From the NCBI GenBank assembly GCA_916048095.2, contig OU696588.1:4707001-4771000 (forward strand): a stretch of 64,000 bases of DNA. The letters run 5' to 3'. The stretch is from Sacculina carcini. Lineage: Eukaryota > Arthropoda > Thecostraca > Sacculinidae. Positions 22,114 to 37,000 of the stretch are shown piece after piece; position 1 is the stretch's first letter; each line of letters opens with the position of its first letter. The translations under genes were made by a program, and so were the position numbers. Under the pieces are notes generated by a model, which was not told where the DNA came from, did no database searches, and worked only from the letters and a program-made list of their open reading frames with translations.

Positions 22114-22912
22114 GGTTCAATTCCAAACAGACAAGCGAGAGACAAAGACACAAAACCGCACCGTAACAAACAACCACTCAAGCCTTAGCAACCAGCTATG
22201 CGAGCAACCAGTGAGCAATTATTCAATGCGTAGTATTGCGTATACGTATACGGAGTATACTCTAAAGAAAATTGTAACGCCATTAAATGTGCCTCGCATG
22301 GCTTTCAAAAACAAAACTTGGAAAAATTTCCAATATTGCATATTTTTATTGAGTTATCGATATTTTATGAAGTGCTCAGTGTAAGCAAATTACGCAGGCG
22401 CCTCAACACGCTGATTTGGCTGGTTCGTGTTGCGTTTTGTTATTTCCTCGTTGTTCGTTGTTTTTAGTCGGTTCGAGTTTTTCTGTGGTGCGTTGATGGA
22501 GGGTTGATCTCATGTTTTTGTTGGCTTCATATATCTAGAGTGCTTGAATATGTGTTACTTGTTGCGTGGAGCATGTAAACACGTTTATACTTCGATTTCA
22601 TTTCACTTATTCCAATTCTGTCATTATTTACATAACATAAATGGTGAAAAGGAGTCGACAGAAGCTAGAGTTTTTATAAGTGATTTGTTTTTGGTTTTTG
22701 TCATTATTTAGGAATTATGATCGTGTCAATACATGTTGTTCGCTCATCTAGTTTTGAATCGATTCGTAGCTTTTCATTTGGTCATGTGTGTATTTTTGCT
22801 ATATTTCATAGCGTATAGTTTATACAAGCATAGCTCATAGTTTTTGTCATTATTTTGATGCTAGAGTGATTTGTTTCAGTGTGTATTGTTGTGTGAGAGC
22901 GCACACGGCAAT
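22114..22912. promoter_or_regulatory. Divergent intergenic interval between PSAP and Piwi
   Basis: The two start codons lie 799 bases apart, head to head, with no supported exon or transposon between them. The interval is AT-rich with scattered T-runs. I see no convincing TATA box or known motif array. It must hold the 5' UTRs and promoters of both genes, perhaps as one bidirectional promoter. Confidence 0.5.
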
Positions 22913-23038
22913 ATGTCTTCGTCGGACAATGTTCCTCCGTCCGTGGGTCGCGGTGGCAGGGGCGAGCTGATGCGTCGGGCCATGCAGAAGTACGCCCGCC
23001 GGCCTCAGGTGCAGCACGAGGTCACCCCACCTGCCGAG
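22913..23038 (+). CDS. piwi: Piwi exon 1
   Basis: ATG at 22913 opens [17 protein letters not shown]. Two in-phase donors exist: GAG|GTACTG (23038, chosen) and CAG|GTGCAG (23008), so this boundary is uncertain. Confidence 0.7.
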
Positions 23039-25788
23039 GTACTGGTCGCTTCTGAACTTCTAGATGCCTTTTCATCAGTGGTCCTTCATTAAAAACTATA
23101 TCGAGAAAATATACTAGAGTTTGGCGTTCTGAACAAATGTTCGCGATTTACATTTATTCACCAAAATACAAGAACCGAAAATATGTTAAACGTTTGTATT
23201 CGTATCCTAATTCAATAATATATGTTAATTGCATAATTAATCCGACATATATGAGCCCAGTATAAGCTGGAGTAATTACCCAGGTTTTGTTTTGAATTCA
23301 TATCCGTTCATCCAAATTAGCTCGATTTATACCCATTGAAATTAGGTGGAATACATGTAAATTTTATATCTCTTTTCTCACACATCTCGCTATCGTGAAC
23401 TGTTGTGGTTTCACTGTCACTGTTTCATTCACGCTTGTGTTCTTTATATGAGCGCTGTTGTATCTACAAGCGCGCCTTCAGTCATTCATATATGCGCATA
23501 TACAGGGTGTCCACAAAGTTTCGTTACAATTTGAAAAAAATATTACAAAACCAGTTAATGAGATATCTTCACCATATTTGTTTTATTTTATTAATTATCT
23601 ATTGGAGTTTTTTAAATGTAAAACTTTTGTATTTCAGATACTCTGCTGATGGAAGAGAACTGATTTCAAATTGTTGAGGTTTTGTGGACACCCTGTATTT
23701 TACAGCACACACACACACACCGCGTCTTTTAAACCTGTATTGCGATGAGCCCTAATTTCCTCCCCGTGATTTCATGTGAGATCAATTAATATGACCATAT
23801 TTTTGTAGTTTTTTGCTATATCAACACATATTTACTCATTAGTCTATATTTAGTAGGAGGATTTATTTCATATCAACGCAATGGTTTTAAAAACTTTGAT
23901 TGAAATCGATAGGTATACAAATAAGAAAAGATTTTGTTGTACTGCGTGAGTGCATCGTGTGCGTACTTTATGATGGCATAATGTGTGCAGTCACTGTCCA
24001 ATTGAACAATTACTTGGGCTGTTATCAGCTTAATTAATATATTCTTTCAATTGTATACATATAGTTATTGTTCATATATTTTATTTGCGCATTTCTTTAT
24101 ATATTGTTAATACATAGGAAACGCTTATGCTTGTATGTGAATTATCAATACAATTTAATTATAAAAAGCATGAACCTATGTGTATGTGTGTGTGTGTATG
24201 TGTGTGTGTATGTGTGTCAGTGTTCGTCAGTGCCCGATCATCCTGGTATTCAGCCGCAGCCGCAGTCGGCGGCGGTGTTGCGTAATGGAGGGGGATCTGC
24301 CCCTCCCCCACCAGTGTCTCATATCAACGGCACTGCGGGGGGAGCCGGAGATAATGCAGCCACCACAACACAGTCTGCCACCGCCCCGGCCTCTCAGTCT
24401 CAGTCTGCCAGAATGCGCGCGCTCATCATGAAACAACGGCGTGCACGTCAGATGACACACACACACACACACACACACATGAACAACATGGACATTACCT
24501 GTCCTGCGTTTAGAACAATATTGTTTAAAAATAGTCTTTTTTATTTTGGTCCGAATCTGTTCAATAGTCTTCCTCATCGTCTGAAATCTCTTCCAGCTAC
24601 AAATAAATCACTGATCAAAAAGTATATAAAGAAATATTTGTTGGATTTACAGTGTACTCAGTATCCTTAGGAGATTGAATTCGCAGTTTTGCTTGAGCGA
24701 TTTTCTGCTTATTGTGTGTGTGTATGCTTCTGACAATTGTGTTTCTACTTTTGGATGAATGATATATAATCCCACTTTGCATAGTATTGTCTTTTTCAAT
24801 TGTCACATTGTCCAAAACCTTCATGTCTGCTATTGTACTAACTTTCATGTCCGCTAAGGAGCTCATGCTTGGCGGACATTTGTCACCTTGATTTGTTCTT
24901 ATTTTCTTATTATTGTATTGTTTGTGTGTGACAATAAACTTACAATTTACACACACACACACACATCACACACACAGACACACACACACACACACGCACC
25001 TCTGTGTGTATAGTTTGATTCTGGCAGATTATAATGTGGTGTACACTTAATAAATAATGTTCTTGATGTTTCGATGATTTGTGTTTTATTTCTGCTGTCG
25101 CTGTTTTTCTAGTTCAAGTTTGTTTTGTGGCGAACAAGTGTGTGTCCTAAGTAAGCAAGTATAAATAGTATAAGTATAAGTATGTAAGTAATAGCAAGTA
25201 TGTTCTTGCTAGTAGTGTTGGCAGTAATGAGTGAGTTAGGCTCGTGACTGCCGCCTTCCAGTCATGTCGTATTTCTTCTTGAACATGATTGTTGCTTGAT
25301 TAAAATAATTCTGCTTGGTAATTTAATCCAGAGCTTTCTATTGTTCTATTTGCGAATCTATATTTATGAATTGTCTTTTTTTATTCTGTGTGTGTGTATG
25401 TGTGTGAGAGTAGAAATGATGTCACATGGAGAAATGGTTACTCCCGGTCCGCGCCCTGTCGAGTCTGCACCCCCACAACAGCCCGACACTGCCTCCGCCC
25501 CATCAGTGGGGGGTCGCGGCAGTGCCATGAACCAACGGCTCCAATCCTACCACAATAGAACGTGAGTTCATCACGCCATTGCTAGTCTCGCTACTTGAAA
25601 AGTATGTGCCTCTGTGTGCGCATAATTTATTTTGCATGTGTGGATTTGTATGTGTGTTTGTGTGTTGTAGGGGCGTGTGCACACAATAATTGTATTTATA
25701 ACCTGCACAATACACACACATGTGTATTTGGTGTGTGTATTTATTGAGTTCATGTGTGTGAGTGTGTAGTGAATTTGTATGTATATGT

Positions 25789-25822
<34 letters not shown>

Positions 25823-28800
25823 AAATTGTAAATGTATTGCCAGGAAAAAAAACAGTTCACACGAAAATCATCAGAAAAAAAACAGACATACGGCTATGTT
25901 CGTCGAGCAACTGCTCTTAGACGAACATGTAATAATGAATGAAACGGATTCAATTAACAATCAATTATCACGCGACAGAGTATTTACACATGCATACATA
26001 TACACACACATATACACATATATATACACATATGCATACATATACATACATACATATATGCACATACATACACATGCATACACTCATACATACACACATA
26101 CATACGTACATACATGCATACATATGCCCAGATCGCATTAAACGCTGAAAAAGATAAACAATCAATACGCGGGAAAATATGAAAATGAATCCGTTATCAT
26201 TGCAGGAAAATTTTAATGGTCGGCGTCAGTTTTATTCAGGAAGTGATTTTTCAGTTTCTTTTTGAGCTGTTTTAGTGAGGTAGATGTTTCTAAGAAATCT
26301 ATTTCCGAAGATAAATTATTCCAAATGTCTGCTCCTTGATATAATAGGCTGTTTTGAAGAAGTTTTGTTCTGAACTTTGGAACCGCAAGGTCATTATTGT
26401 TTCTGATATTGTGATAACGGTTGTCCAAGCGATAGAAAATTTTATTGATCTCCTTATGTTCGTATAGTAGCCGATAGACAAAAAGGATTATGAAGTACTC
26501 GCGTATAGAGCCGAAACGTAGTAATTTCATTGCTGAGTAAGAATTTGTTGTTGAGTCAAACTTTTTTAGCTTCATAATACATCTAATAATTTTGTTTTGT
26601 GCAACTTTTATTCGTTTTAAATAAGATGGCCACGTGCATGACCAGATTGGTACACAATATATGAGGTGGGGGTAAATGAGAGTGAAGTATATACTACGCA
26701 TGCATTCCTGTGTAAGTGAACGTTTAACTTTGTGTAATATACCACATGTTCTTGAAATTTTATTTGAGACGTTTTCAATATGTGCATACCAATTCATATT
26801 TTCATCAATAGTGACTCCAAGAAATTTTGTTATTTGAACTTGCTTCAGCAATCTACCGTCCAGTGTTAAAGGAGGAAATGTCAATTTTCTCGATCTGTTT
26901 TGGAAGAAAATATATTGAGTCTTGTTCAAGTTTAATTTGAGCTTATTTGAAGAAATCCACTGATAGATATTATTGAGTTCGTTTTCTGCGACAGAATGTA
27001 AATTGTGTAAATTTGGATCGGTTAATGTGAGTGTCGTGTCATCTGCGTATATTGTGAATTTGAATTTGGAACTGGCTCTCACAATGTCATTGATATAAAT
27101 AAGGAATAAAATTGGACCAAGCACTGACCCCTGTGGAACACCATTGCTTATTGATTTAGATGAAGAAAATTCGTTGTCATAAAAAACAGATTGAGTTCTA
27201 TTATCAAGGTAGCTTTTGAATAAATCAAGACATACCCCTCTTATACCAAGTTTTTCAAGTTTTTTGAAGAGAATATAGTGATCCAGTGAGTCGAACGCCT
27301 TGGAAAGGTCCAAAAAGATACCAAGTATGTGATTGCCGTCATCTAGTTGCTGGTAAACTTCAGTAACAAAATTAAAGACCGCATCCTCTGTAGATCTATT
27401 GGTTCTGAAACCGAATTGATTGGGGATTATTAATTTATTCGTTTCCAAGTACGAACTTAAACGCGAACATATACATTTTTCAAATATCTTATTGAAGGCG
27501 GGTAAGAGTGAGATAGGCCGAAAATTATTGATGTCATTGAGATCGCCAGATTTGTGAATGGGAATAATTTTAGCTTTCTTAAGTAAATCAGGGTATGAAC
27601 CGTTTGCGAAAGATAAATTGATAATATGAACGAGTGGAATGGCTACTTGCAAACTGACTTTTTTTATGAGTTGCGGAGGAATATCATCATACCCAGGAGA
27701 ATTTGATGTGGTATTATTCAGGTAACTAATAACTTCGCTACTGTCTACTGATTTAAGAAACATAGAATCAGGAACACTCTCTGTGAGATAACTATCAAAC
27801 AGGATATGGCTATCAGGTTTATCAACAGGTGAGCTAAGTTTTATGAAATTATTATTGAAAACATTTGCGCGGCTGACATTTCCTTGTTTTAAGTGTGGGA
27901 GATATTCAGGATTATTTGTTTTCCTACCCAGAATAGAATTGATTATGTTCCAATGAGATTTAGGATTCCCTTGGTTTTCACCCAGTTTTACCTTCAGATA
28001 ATTTTATTTTGCTTGACGGATTGTAAGATTCAATTTATTCCGAAATTTTTTATACGAGTCTCTGTACGTTATCGGCCATTTCTGAGCTAGCCTTTCCAGA
28101 CGGTGTTTTTCTCTGATATCTTTTTTTATTTCTTCCGTAATATATGGCTTATCCAATCGTTTTCTGTTGAACTTGACGTTGGTGCATGGAAAATATTTCT
28201 CAAATAAATTGTGGAAGAGATTGAAGAAACAGTTATATGCATGATTAGGACAGCTTGATGCCATCACCGGCTCCCAGTCCAAGGTTCCGAGTTCATCGCT
28301 GAATAATTCAATATTTTCATCTTTCATAATTCTTTTGCGAACAAATCGTTGGGCTTTTTTATCCATTTTAATGCCAGGTTTTATTTCGAATCGTGAAATT
28401 GTTAGATAGTGGTCCGAGATGTCATTTTTCACTACGAGATTTGCAATATTGTGTTCGAAATCGGTAGTCCAAATGTGATCTATCAAAGAAGATGATGTTT
28501 CTGTCACGCGAGTAGGAAGACATATTAGAGGCATAAATGAATATATACTCATCAGGTTGTATAAATCATTTTTGGTGCGGCTGGTTTTTAATAGGTCTAT
28601 ATTTAAATCACCGAAGAGATATATTTTTTTGAATTTTTTGCTTGCTAAATCCAAAATATCTTGAAATGTTTCGAAAAATGTGTTCAAGTTTGCATTGGGT
28701 GGTCTGTAAATACACATTAGGAGTGATGAATCACCAGAGTGTGAAATTTCAACACCGAGACATTCCATTGCATCATGCAAGCAAGACAGTTCATTTAACG

Positions 28801-31800
28801 ATTGTGCGCTAAATTTGTCCGATACATAAATAGCCAGTCCTCCACCTGATCTGTTTCTATTCTTGGTGAATAACGTGTAGCCGGGGAGCTGGTAAAGGTT
28901 GAAAATATCTTCATCAAGTCTTGTTTCAACAAAACCAATGACTTCAAGGTCAATTCCGATATTCAACATTATATAGTCCTGGAAAAGTTGAAAATTAGCT
29001 GGGATACTACGAATATTCATACTGCAGATATTGAATGTGGAAGGGATTTTATCGAGAGGAAAATCATCAGCAAATACATATTTAGATTGAGGAATTTTTA
29101 ACTTTCTTAATTTTTCATAAAAGTAAATGTCATCGTAATTAAATTGTTTTTCGTTATCCTCTATATCGGATGTCGATATGCCAGATATCATTATGGGGCA
29201 GGAAACTGGGAGAAACTTACAGATTTTAGGGTTCTACCGCTTTCTTGACGGCTTCTTTTGCTGCTTGATTGGCGATCCGACAGATCCTCCAACAGCTCCC
29301 CGTGTTTCTGTTATCTGTTCGACGCCAGCCGACTGGACGCGATTTTGTGACGCCAGGGCAACGCCAGGGTCGTGTGACGTCAGAGCAACGTCGCGTTCAC
29401 GTGACGGAGCCGAGTCCGTATGACCTTGTTGTGACTTCACAGTAGTGCGACCAGTCGAAGCAGGCGGATCTAGAGAGGTTGATTGGGAAGCAACATGCGG
29501 CGTGCGGTCCTTGATGATTAACTTGGTGTGGCGAAAATATGCCACCTTACCCTCAAGTCTGGCTTGTTTCAGTTTCGGTAACTGTTCTTGTCGTTTTGCG
29601 TTTGACGCCGCACAGAGGTCCTCATTGACGAAAATCTTTGTCCCTCTGAGCTTCCTGACGTTTCTCATTACGGTGTCCCGATCCCCCAGCTTGTCGAATC
29701 TTACGATGATGTTCCTTGCGCGAGAAGATCCGGTACCAACTCGGTGTGCTTTGTCGATTTTCAGCTCAGGCAATTCCATTACGTCCTTCATGACATTGGT
29801 AACCAGCTCCGTGGTTTGCTCAGCAGTTTCATGAGGTTTTTCATCAATACCTGAGAAACGCAGATTTTTACGCCGGCTGAAATCTTCCTGGGCATCAGTT
29901 CTCTCCTGCAGCTTGAAGTAATCTTGATGCAGCGAGTCAAAATTCTTCTTATGATGAGACTCACTCTCCTGCAGGGACTTGACTTGCGCTTTTAGATCAA
30001 GCACCTCCGCCTGTGTGAACTCGAGACTCACACGAAGATCGCTCACTGTTTTTTCCAGGTATTCGATTCTTGATCGGGTGTTAGTCTCTATCACATCTAG
30101 CGCTTGTTTGAAGGCGACATTTTGTGAATCTAGTAACGCTTTGATGACTCCTTCACACTCCATAATACACTTCACTTCACACCACACGAGCAAGCAATTG
30201 GGCTGTTAACACGTCAACGACTCGACACAAACTGTGTGTGTGTGTGTGTGTGTGTGAGTGAAGCGCTAGTGACAAGAGTGACACACGTGCTGGTTCGTCG
30301 CAGCGTAACGGTGGCGGTGATGATGGTGTGAGTGTTGCTTCCTCTTGCAAGCAGCGCTCGGCTGACAATGACGGCCGGGTGGTTGCCGAGTTGTCGGAGA
30401 ACATGGACCGCATGATGGGCGAGCTGAGTCAGGCGCCAGTCAACTGTCGTGGCAAGAGCGGCCGGCCCATCAGCGTGTTCGCCAACTACATCGAGCTGCG
30501 ACTGGGACCGGGCCGCGCCGTGCACGAGTATGAGCTCAAGTTTGAGCCGCAGCAGGATTCGATGACCGTGCGTTACCGCCTGCTAGCGCACGAGTCAGTC
30601 AAGCAGGTGATCGGCCGCGCCAGCGTGCATGACGGCGGCAAGTACTACCTGCCTCATCAACTGAATCAACAGGTGCAACACAGGCTCTCTCTCTCTCTCT
30701 CTCTGCTGCTCTCTTGCTTCTGTTGCACGCGTATTCTGTCACTTTGCAACAGTGAATACACACTGTAACACACACACACACACACGCCAGGGAACAAATA
30801 GACTGGCATCGTGAGAAGTAGTGAATGAGACGGTGGTTAAGATTCAGTCACACAGTGGAAAACGCAGCATAATTGACACACCCGATACTTGATTACAGCT
30901 GGCTTATTTGTGTGAACGATCTCTTGAACACAGTAGCCGATCCAGAGTGCAATTTGGGGGGTTGAAAAAAATTATCTTATGTTATATACATACATTTACA
31001 AACGCATTATGCGCGAATATGCTTTGCGATATTGTTTGTATCAACAAAGTCCACAAAAAGACACTTTTCCTTGATCACTTTTAGTGAACCTCTTAGTTGT
31101 GAGGAGTTGATGGAAACATTTTAGGGGGGCTTCAGTCTCCGAGCCCCCCACTGGATCCGCCAGACCTCTTCGTAGTTCAATTGTTCTTAACTTTGGTTCG
31201 ATTGAACCCCATAGGTTTGGTGAGTCAGTGTCTGGAATTGGGAGGTTTGGTTCAGCCACTCGCGTATAATTCGTGACGTCAAGCTCTGTTTGGTCATCAT
31301 TGGCTGCAGTTAATCACGACACATCGCTTGGTCTTGATATCTGTGCTGCAAGCAACTCGGTCCACTCAGTAGTAGCCTACTTGTGTGACTGTCTTGATCG
31401 TACGCGATTTGTGATTTATATATGATACTTCAAACACAAATGGTTCGACGAACGTGTGTGTGGGGGTGTGTGCGTGTGTATGTGGGTGTGTGCGTGTGTG
31501 TGTGTGTGTGTGTAGGTGACGAGCATTGACGTGCCTCACCCCAGCGGTGAGTGTGACTCAGTGAAGGTCAGTTTCATTCACAAGAAACAGGTGCCACTTG
31601 AGACTTGCATGCACTTGTTGAATGTGTGCATGAAGCGTGTGATGAGTCGTCTGCAAATGACTCAGATGAAACGCTGCTATTACGACAGTCACAGCGCCTT
31701 CAATATCGACCAGCACCAGTCAGTCACACCGCTCTCTCTCTCTCTCTCTCTCTCCTTGTCCTCTTTCTTCATGACTCTATTTTCTGTTGCTTCTCATGTG

Positions 31801-31999
31801 TATCTTGTTTGTTTCTCTGTTTCTCCATCTATTTCTCTTGCTTTCTCTCTCTGTGTGTGTGTGTGTTAGGGTTTCATGCTTGGTGTCAGTTTTGTCGTCC
31901 TATATGGTTGTTTTCTATGTCCCAAGTTTGCTGTGTGTGTGTGTGTATATATGTTTTTGAGAGGTCACCTTGGCATTGTGATGTGTTTGGTCTCACCTA

Positions 32000-32056
<57 letters not shown>

Positions 32057-33989
32057 CAGGATGGAGGTATGGCCTGGTTTCATCACTGCCGTTCATTGCT
32101 ACGACGGAGGAGTCAAGCTCAATGTGGACGTCGTTCATCGCGTGCTGCACAAACGCACTGTCCTCGACGTCATGTCAGAACGACTCACCTCATCTCACCT
32201 CAAATAATCTCACCTCACCTCATCTCACCTCATCGCACCTCACCTCATCTCACTTCGTCCATCTCTCGCACTCGTTCTTGAGTCTCGTCTGGCTTCACAC
32301 ACTAACTCAACTAGTTTTTCTCAAACTGTCTATATGTGTTTGGGCGCTTGCGGTATACATGAGGCCACCGCATGGTGGTAATAGTGCACTTGCACTCTTT
32401 CCATGCTACTGGATTTGCCTGTAATTAATAATGGTAATTATGATTTGCCCAAAAATTTATATTGTATTTATCTGAGGTAAGTATTAAATATTTTTTAAAT
32501 GCAACTTTTTGTTTTAGCGCAACGCTTGTAACTTTATGAATTTTAAGCGTAACTATTTGGATTTAGTGCAATTTTTGACCTTTAGAACAATTATTCCACA
32601 CTATCAGGAAAAAGTTTAAGGTGTAAAGTTGTACAATGCAGCATATGTTCATGGGTTGTCAACATAAACTCGGTAAACATCCGGAAGATGTGTGAACATT
32701 GTGTTAGTGTGTGGTGCTAGACATCCTGCGTATGTACGTTCCCATAGACGTAATATAGACATAGACAATATAATAGAGGCATATCACTCTGATATAGACA
32801 GGTGCATTTGTGCATTACTTTTCGAGCAGCCTTGGAGCAACTAGTTAGATCAACAGCACTTGAATATAATTACCGCATAATCCGATGATGTTTTATCTGT
32901 AAAATCCATTTAGACCTTGGAACATTAAAAATATATTAGCATCCAGTGAATCTGTCAAATTATATTGCATATTTAAATGTCACTACCAGGCATCAGTGCG
33001 ACAGACTGGACAGACTAGACAAGCATGTGAAACACAATCTTAACGCAACCGCGAATGTTCAAAATGCATTGAGTAGAAACAAAAACTGTTTGAATTTTAT
33101 TTCCTTATTTAAAATTGACGATATTTATCGAAACATTGAACTCAACTTATTAGCGCAACTATTTGCGATTTTTAGCGCATCCAAATGTCACCCTTGTCGC
33201 CAGTGAGGTGACAGTTGAAGCTAATGAAGCATGTAATCCTAGCACAACCGCGAAAGATCAAAACTTATTGTAGTAATAATTATGGAATGTAAAATGAACA
33301 AATTTTTCTCATGAAATGTATGTTAATTCATAATTAAATTCTTTCCACAACCCTTTTGCGGTTTTTGTGAAGTATCTGCAAAAATTTCAGTGCAACTTTC
33401 TAGCGCAACTTTTGGTGTTTTAGAGCAAGTTTTCTTGGTTTTAACTGTTTGCTCGTATATTATGTCACAAACTTTCTCTGTTTTTGTTATATATTTCTTT
33501 TTCTCCACCATGTGTTGTTGTTTTGTGGTAATCTGTTTCTCCTGTCTACGTTAAAGTTGGTGTTATTTGAGTCGACTGGCTGTTGAAGCATTCCGCTTGT
33601 GTTTGCCAGTCTTTTTTACCCATATCAATGCGGTCAATTATTGGCTGGCATCAATTATTGTTTTTCCACCGCTTCTGTCGCGTGCTGTTTTGCTGTGGTT
33701 ACCGCCTTCGTTAACTGTTGAGCGCTTGTGTGTACGTGTTAAATTATTATTCACTACAATGAGAACAAATGAACGTACCTAAAGTCTGTCTAGCATGATC
33801 TGCTGAGCGGACATGAAAGTAAGCACAGTATGGCAATTGAGAAAATGACTAGCATTAGCAATTGGCATTACAAACAATTCCTCCGCAAAAATACACACAC
33901 ACACAGCAAACAGAAATCACTCGCGCAAAAGTATGCGAATTAAATATATTATATGATGGCTTAATACACGGGGTATCTTATGAACGGTG

Positions 33990-34021
<32 letters not shown>

Positions 34022-37000
34022 CAGTGTTGAGGCGGTGAACTCAAAGAAAGACGGCTGGTATCGCGATGTGTGTCATCAAATTATAGGCAGTGTTGTGTTG
34101 ACTCGCTACAATAAGCGCACCTACCGTGTCGACGATATCGACTGTGAAACGTCCCCTCTCAGCACGTTCACGCTGAAAAACGGCCAGGAGGTGCCTCAAA
34201 CACACACACACATACATTCACGTGCACACACACACACATTCACGTGCACACACACACATTCACGTGCACACACACACATTCACGTGCACACACACACATT
34301 CACTTGCACACACACATTCACGTGCACACACACACACACATTCACGTGCACACACACACATTCACTTGCACACACACATTCACGTGCACACACACACATT
34401 CACTTGCACACACACATTCACGTGCACACACACATTCACGTGCACACACACACACACACACACACATTCACGTGCACACACACACACATTCACTTGCACA
34501 CACACATTCACGTGCACACACACATTCACGTGCACACACACACATTCACTTGCACACACACATTCACGTGCACACACACACATTCACTTGCACACACACA
34601 TTCACGTGCACACACACACATTCACTTGCACACACACATTCACGTGCACACACATACATTCACTTGCACACAGACATTCACTTGCACACACACATTCACG
34701 TGCACACACACAAACACGTGCACACACACAAACATGTGCACGCACACACACATCCACGTGCACACACACACACAAACACGTACGCACACACACATACATA
34801 TACATACAATCATGTGTGTATGTGTGATTTATGGACCACGGAGGCTTGGGTGGACATGACATGAGTTTTTATGGTTGCTGTTTTCATTGATGAATGTGCT
34901 TGTATTTGCCGTATTGTCGTGTATAAGGGACGTTTTCGATATTTAGGCCCAAATTCTGGCAAAAGTATATGCTGCTACTAGAAGACTTACTCACGTGTTT
35001 AAGACGCTCATTATTTTAAATTAAAAATTAAGACCAGAAAGCCTGGGGTCTCTCATACACGGGAAAATACTTGATGCGTAAACACGTATAAATATGCGTA
35101 TTTATACGTAATAAATACGGTATTTGACTAATAATCTCACAGGCACACACACACACAGAGACAGACACACATGAACACACACACACACAGTCACATACAC
35201 AAGCAGAAACACGCAGAAACAAACTTGTCGGCTGAGATGGACCAGAGCTGGTGTATTTTATGCGTCTAGCTGTAATAGTGGCATTATTGTGCAGTTTGTC
35301 AGTTCTACGTGGTTGTGTGTTGTGTTCACGATACGATACATACACACACACACACACACACACACATACTCTTGCTGCGTGTTTGACATGTGTTTTCTGC
35401 GCTGGCGTCGTCTATTTGGCCAGCCGATATGCATGAATACCAGCATAGTAACGCTATGTTTCACCATCTGATCATTGAACAAATGCCAATTTGTCTTTGT
35501 TTATTGTATTTCAATTTCCTGTACGTTTCGCCTTTCAAATTGCTATTTTTATATAGCCGTTACAGGGAAATGCAATTGTGCGTGTTGCAGACCACGTTCA
35601 AGCAGTACTACAAAAACACACACATGATCGACATTGAGAACGAGTCGCAGCCGATGCTCATAACGCGCATGAAACGGGCCGGCAGTCTCGGCAAGGTAAT
35701 AGTCATTATTATTATTATTATTATTATTATATTGTTATTATGGTGTTCAGCTGTTTGTAAGGCTTACATGCAAACCCTGTCACACAATGTCTAATTGATA
35801 TATAGGACAGGGTTTCTTAACCGTACGGGAATTCGTGTGAAGAATCAAATAAAATATATATTTCTCCTATGCTGTATATTTTCCACGGACAAAAATTGTT
35901 TGCTTAATCGTGTTTAGCAGTGTTTGAGGAGGTATATCTAGGTCTAGTTGACTATTGAACGGGTCAATTTGCATAACAACTCGATAATACAGGTGACTGC
36001 CAATTTGAGAATTTAGCGCCAACATTGAACCATATAGACAAATACTGATCTATAGGAGGTTATTTTGCGCGTGGGTGGTGATATTTGTACTGGTTGTGTT
36101 GTTGTGCTCATTTCGTACTCAGGAAGCTTATTTCAGGCATCTACGTGTTTAATATTTTAATACCAACACTAGTGTTAAGTAGAAGACAGTTTTCACTTAA
36201 CAAAACATACCCCGTATGTAAACAGCATTAAACTGTTGTTATTGTTTCGTTTTATACATTGTGTGTGTGTGTGTGTGTGAAGGAGTTGGATGTGCGTATT
36301 TGTCTGGTGCCCGAGTTATGCACGCTGACTGGTCTGACTGATCCTCAACGAGCCGATCATCGTCTCATGAAGAGTCTGGTTTCCATGACAGCCGTACGTC
36401 CTGATGACAGAGTACGCAAACTGCAGCTATTTGTGCGACGTATCAGAGGTAACCCCTCTCTCTCTCTCATACCATTGTTTAGCACGTCCAAGCCTGCCAA
36501 CACCACAACATACTGCAACACACAATCAAGCACTGTGTCGTGTAGCCGTGTGGCTAATGAAGGGTTGTCTAGTGGGCAATTAAAGGTCGCACAGAACAGG
36601 ACCAATGGGACAAACGCGTGCGCCTGTGTGTATGTGTGTGTGTGTGTGTGTGTGTGTATTTATCAATCTTAATTGGTTTATATTGATTTCTGGTGCTTTG
36701 CTGGCTATTTATTTGGTGCAACAACTGAGTTAGTTGGATTTATCAGCGCTGTGTGTGGTGGAAAATAGTGAGTTGACCGGTTAGAAAGATGGAAATCAGT
36801 GTTAAAAAGAGACCACTGATCCAGGATATATGACAGCCACTAATCTATGGTCATGTTATCAGATGATGACATGCACACACTGTGATTTGATTGCCTGCTA
36901 ACACTCGACTGTGTGTGTCAGAATGCCCCGAGGCGATGGCGGTGTTGGAAGAGTGGGGGTTGTCCCTGGACGACGGGCCATCACGTGTTGACGCTCGCCA

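Larger units (their letters stand above)
26140..30230 (-). mobile_element. Nearly intact LINE in Piwi intron 3 (antisense)
   Basis: Carries ORF1 (29234-30163) and an endonuclease/reverse transcriptase ORF2 (26213-29191) separated by 42 bases. Its 5' end meets the (GT)n tract just before the Piwi exon 4 acceptor; its 3' end runs into TA/TG microsatellites. Only one disabling change was found: a TAA inside ORF2. Confidence 0.88.

Noticed and set aside
34222..34864. Open frames of 200-290 codons of His/Thr repeats
   Set aside because: They are translations of the CA minisatellite.
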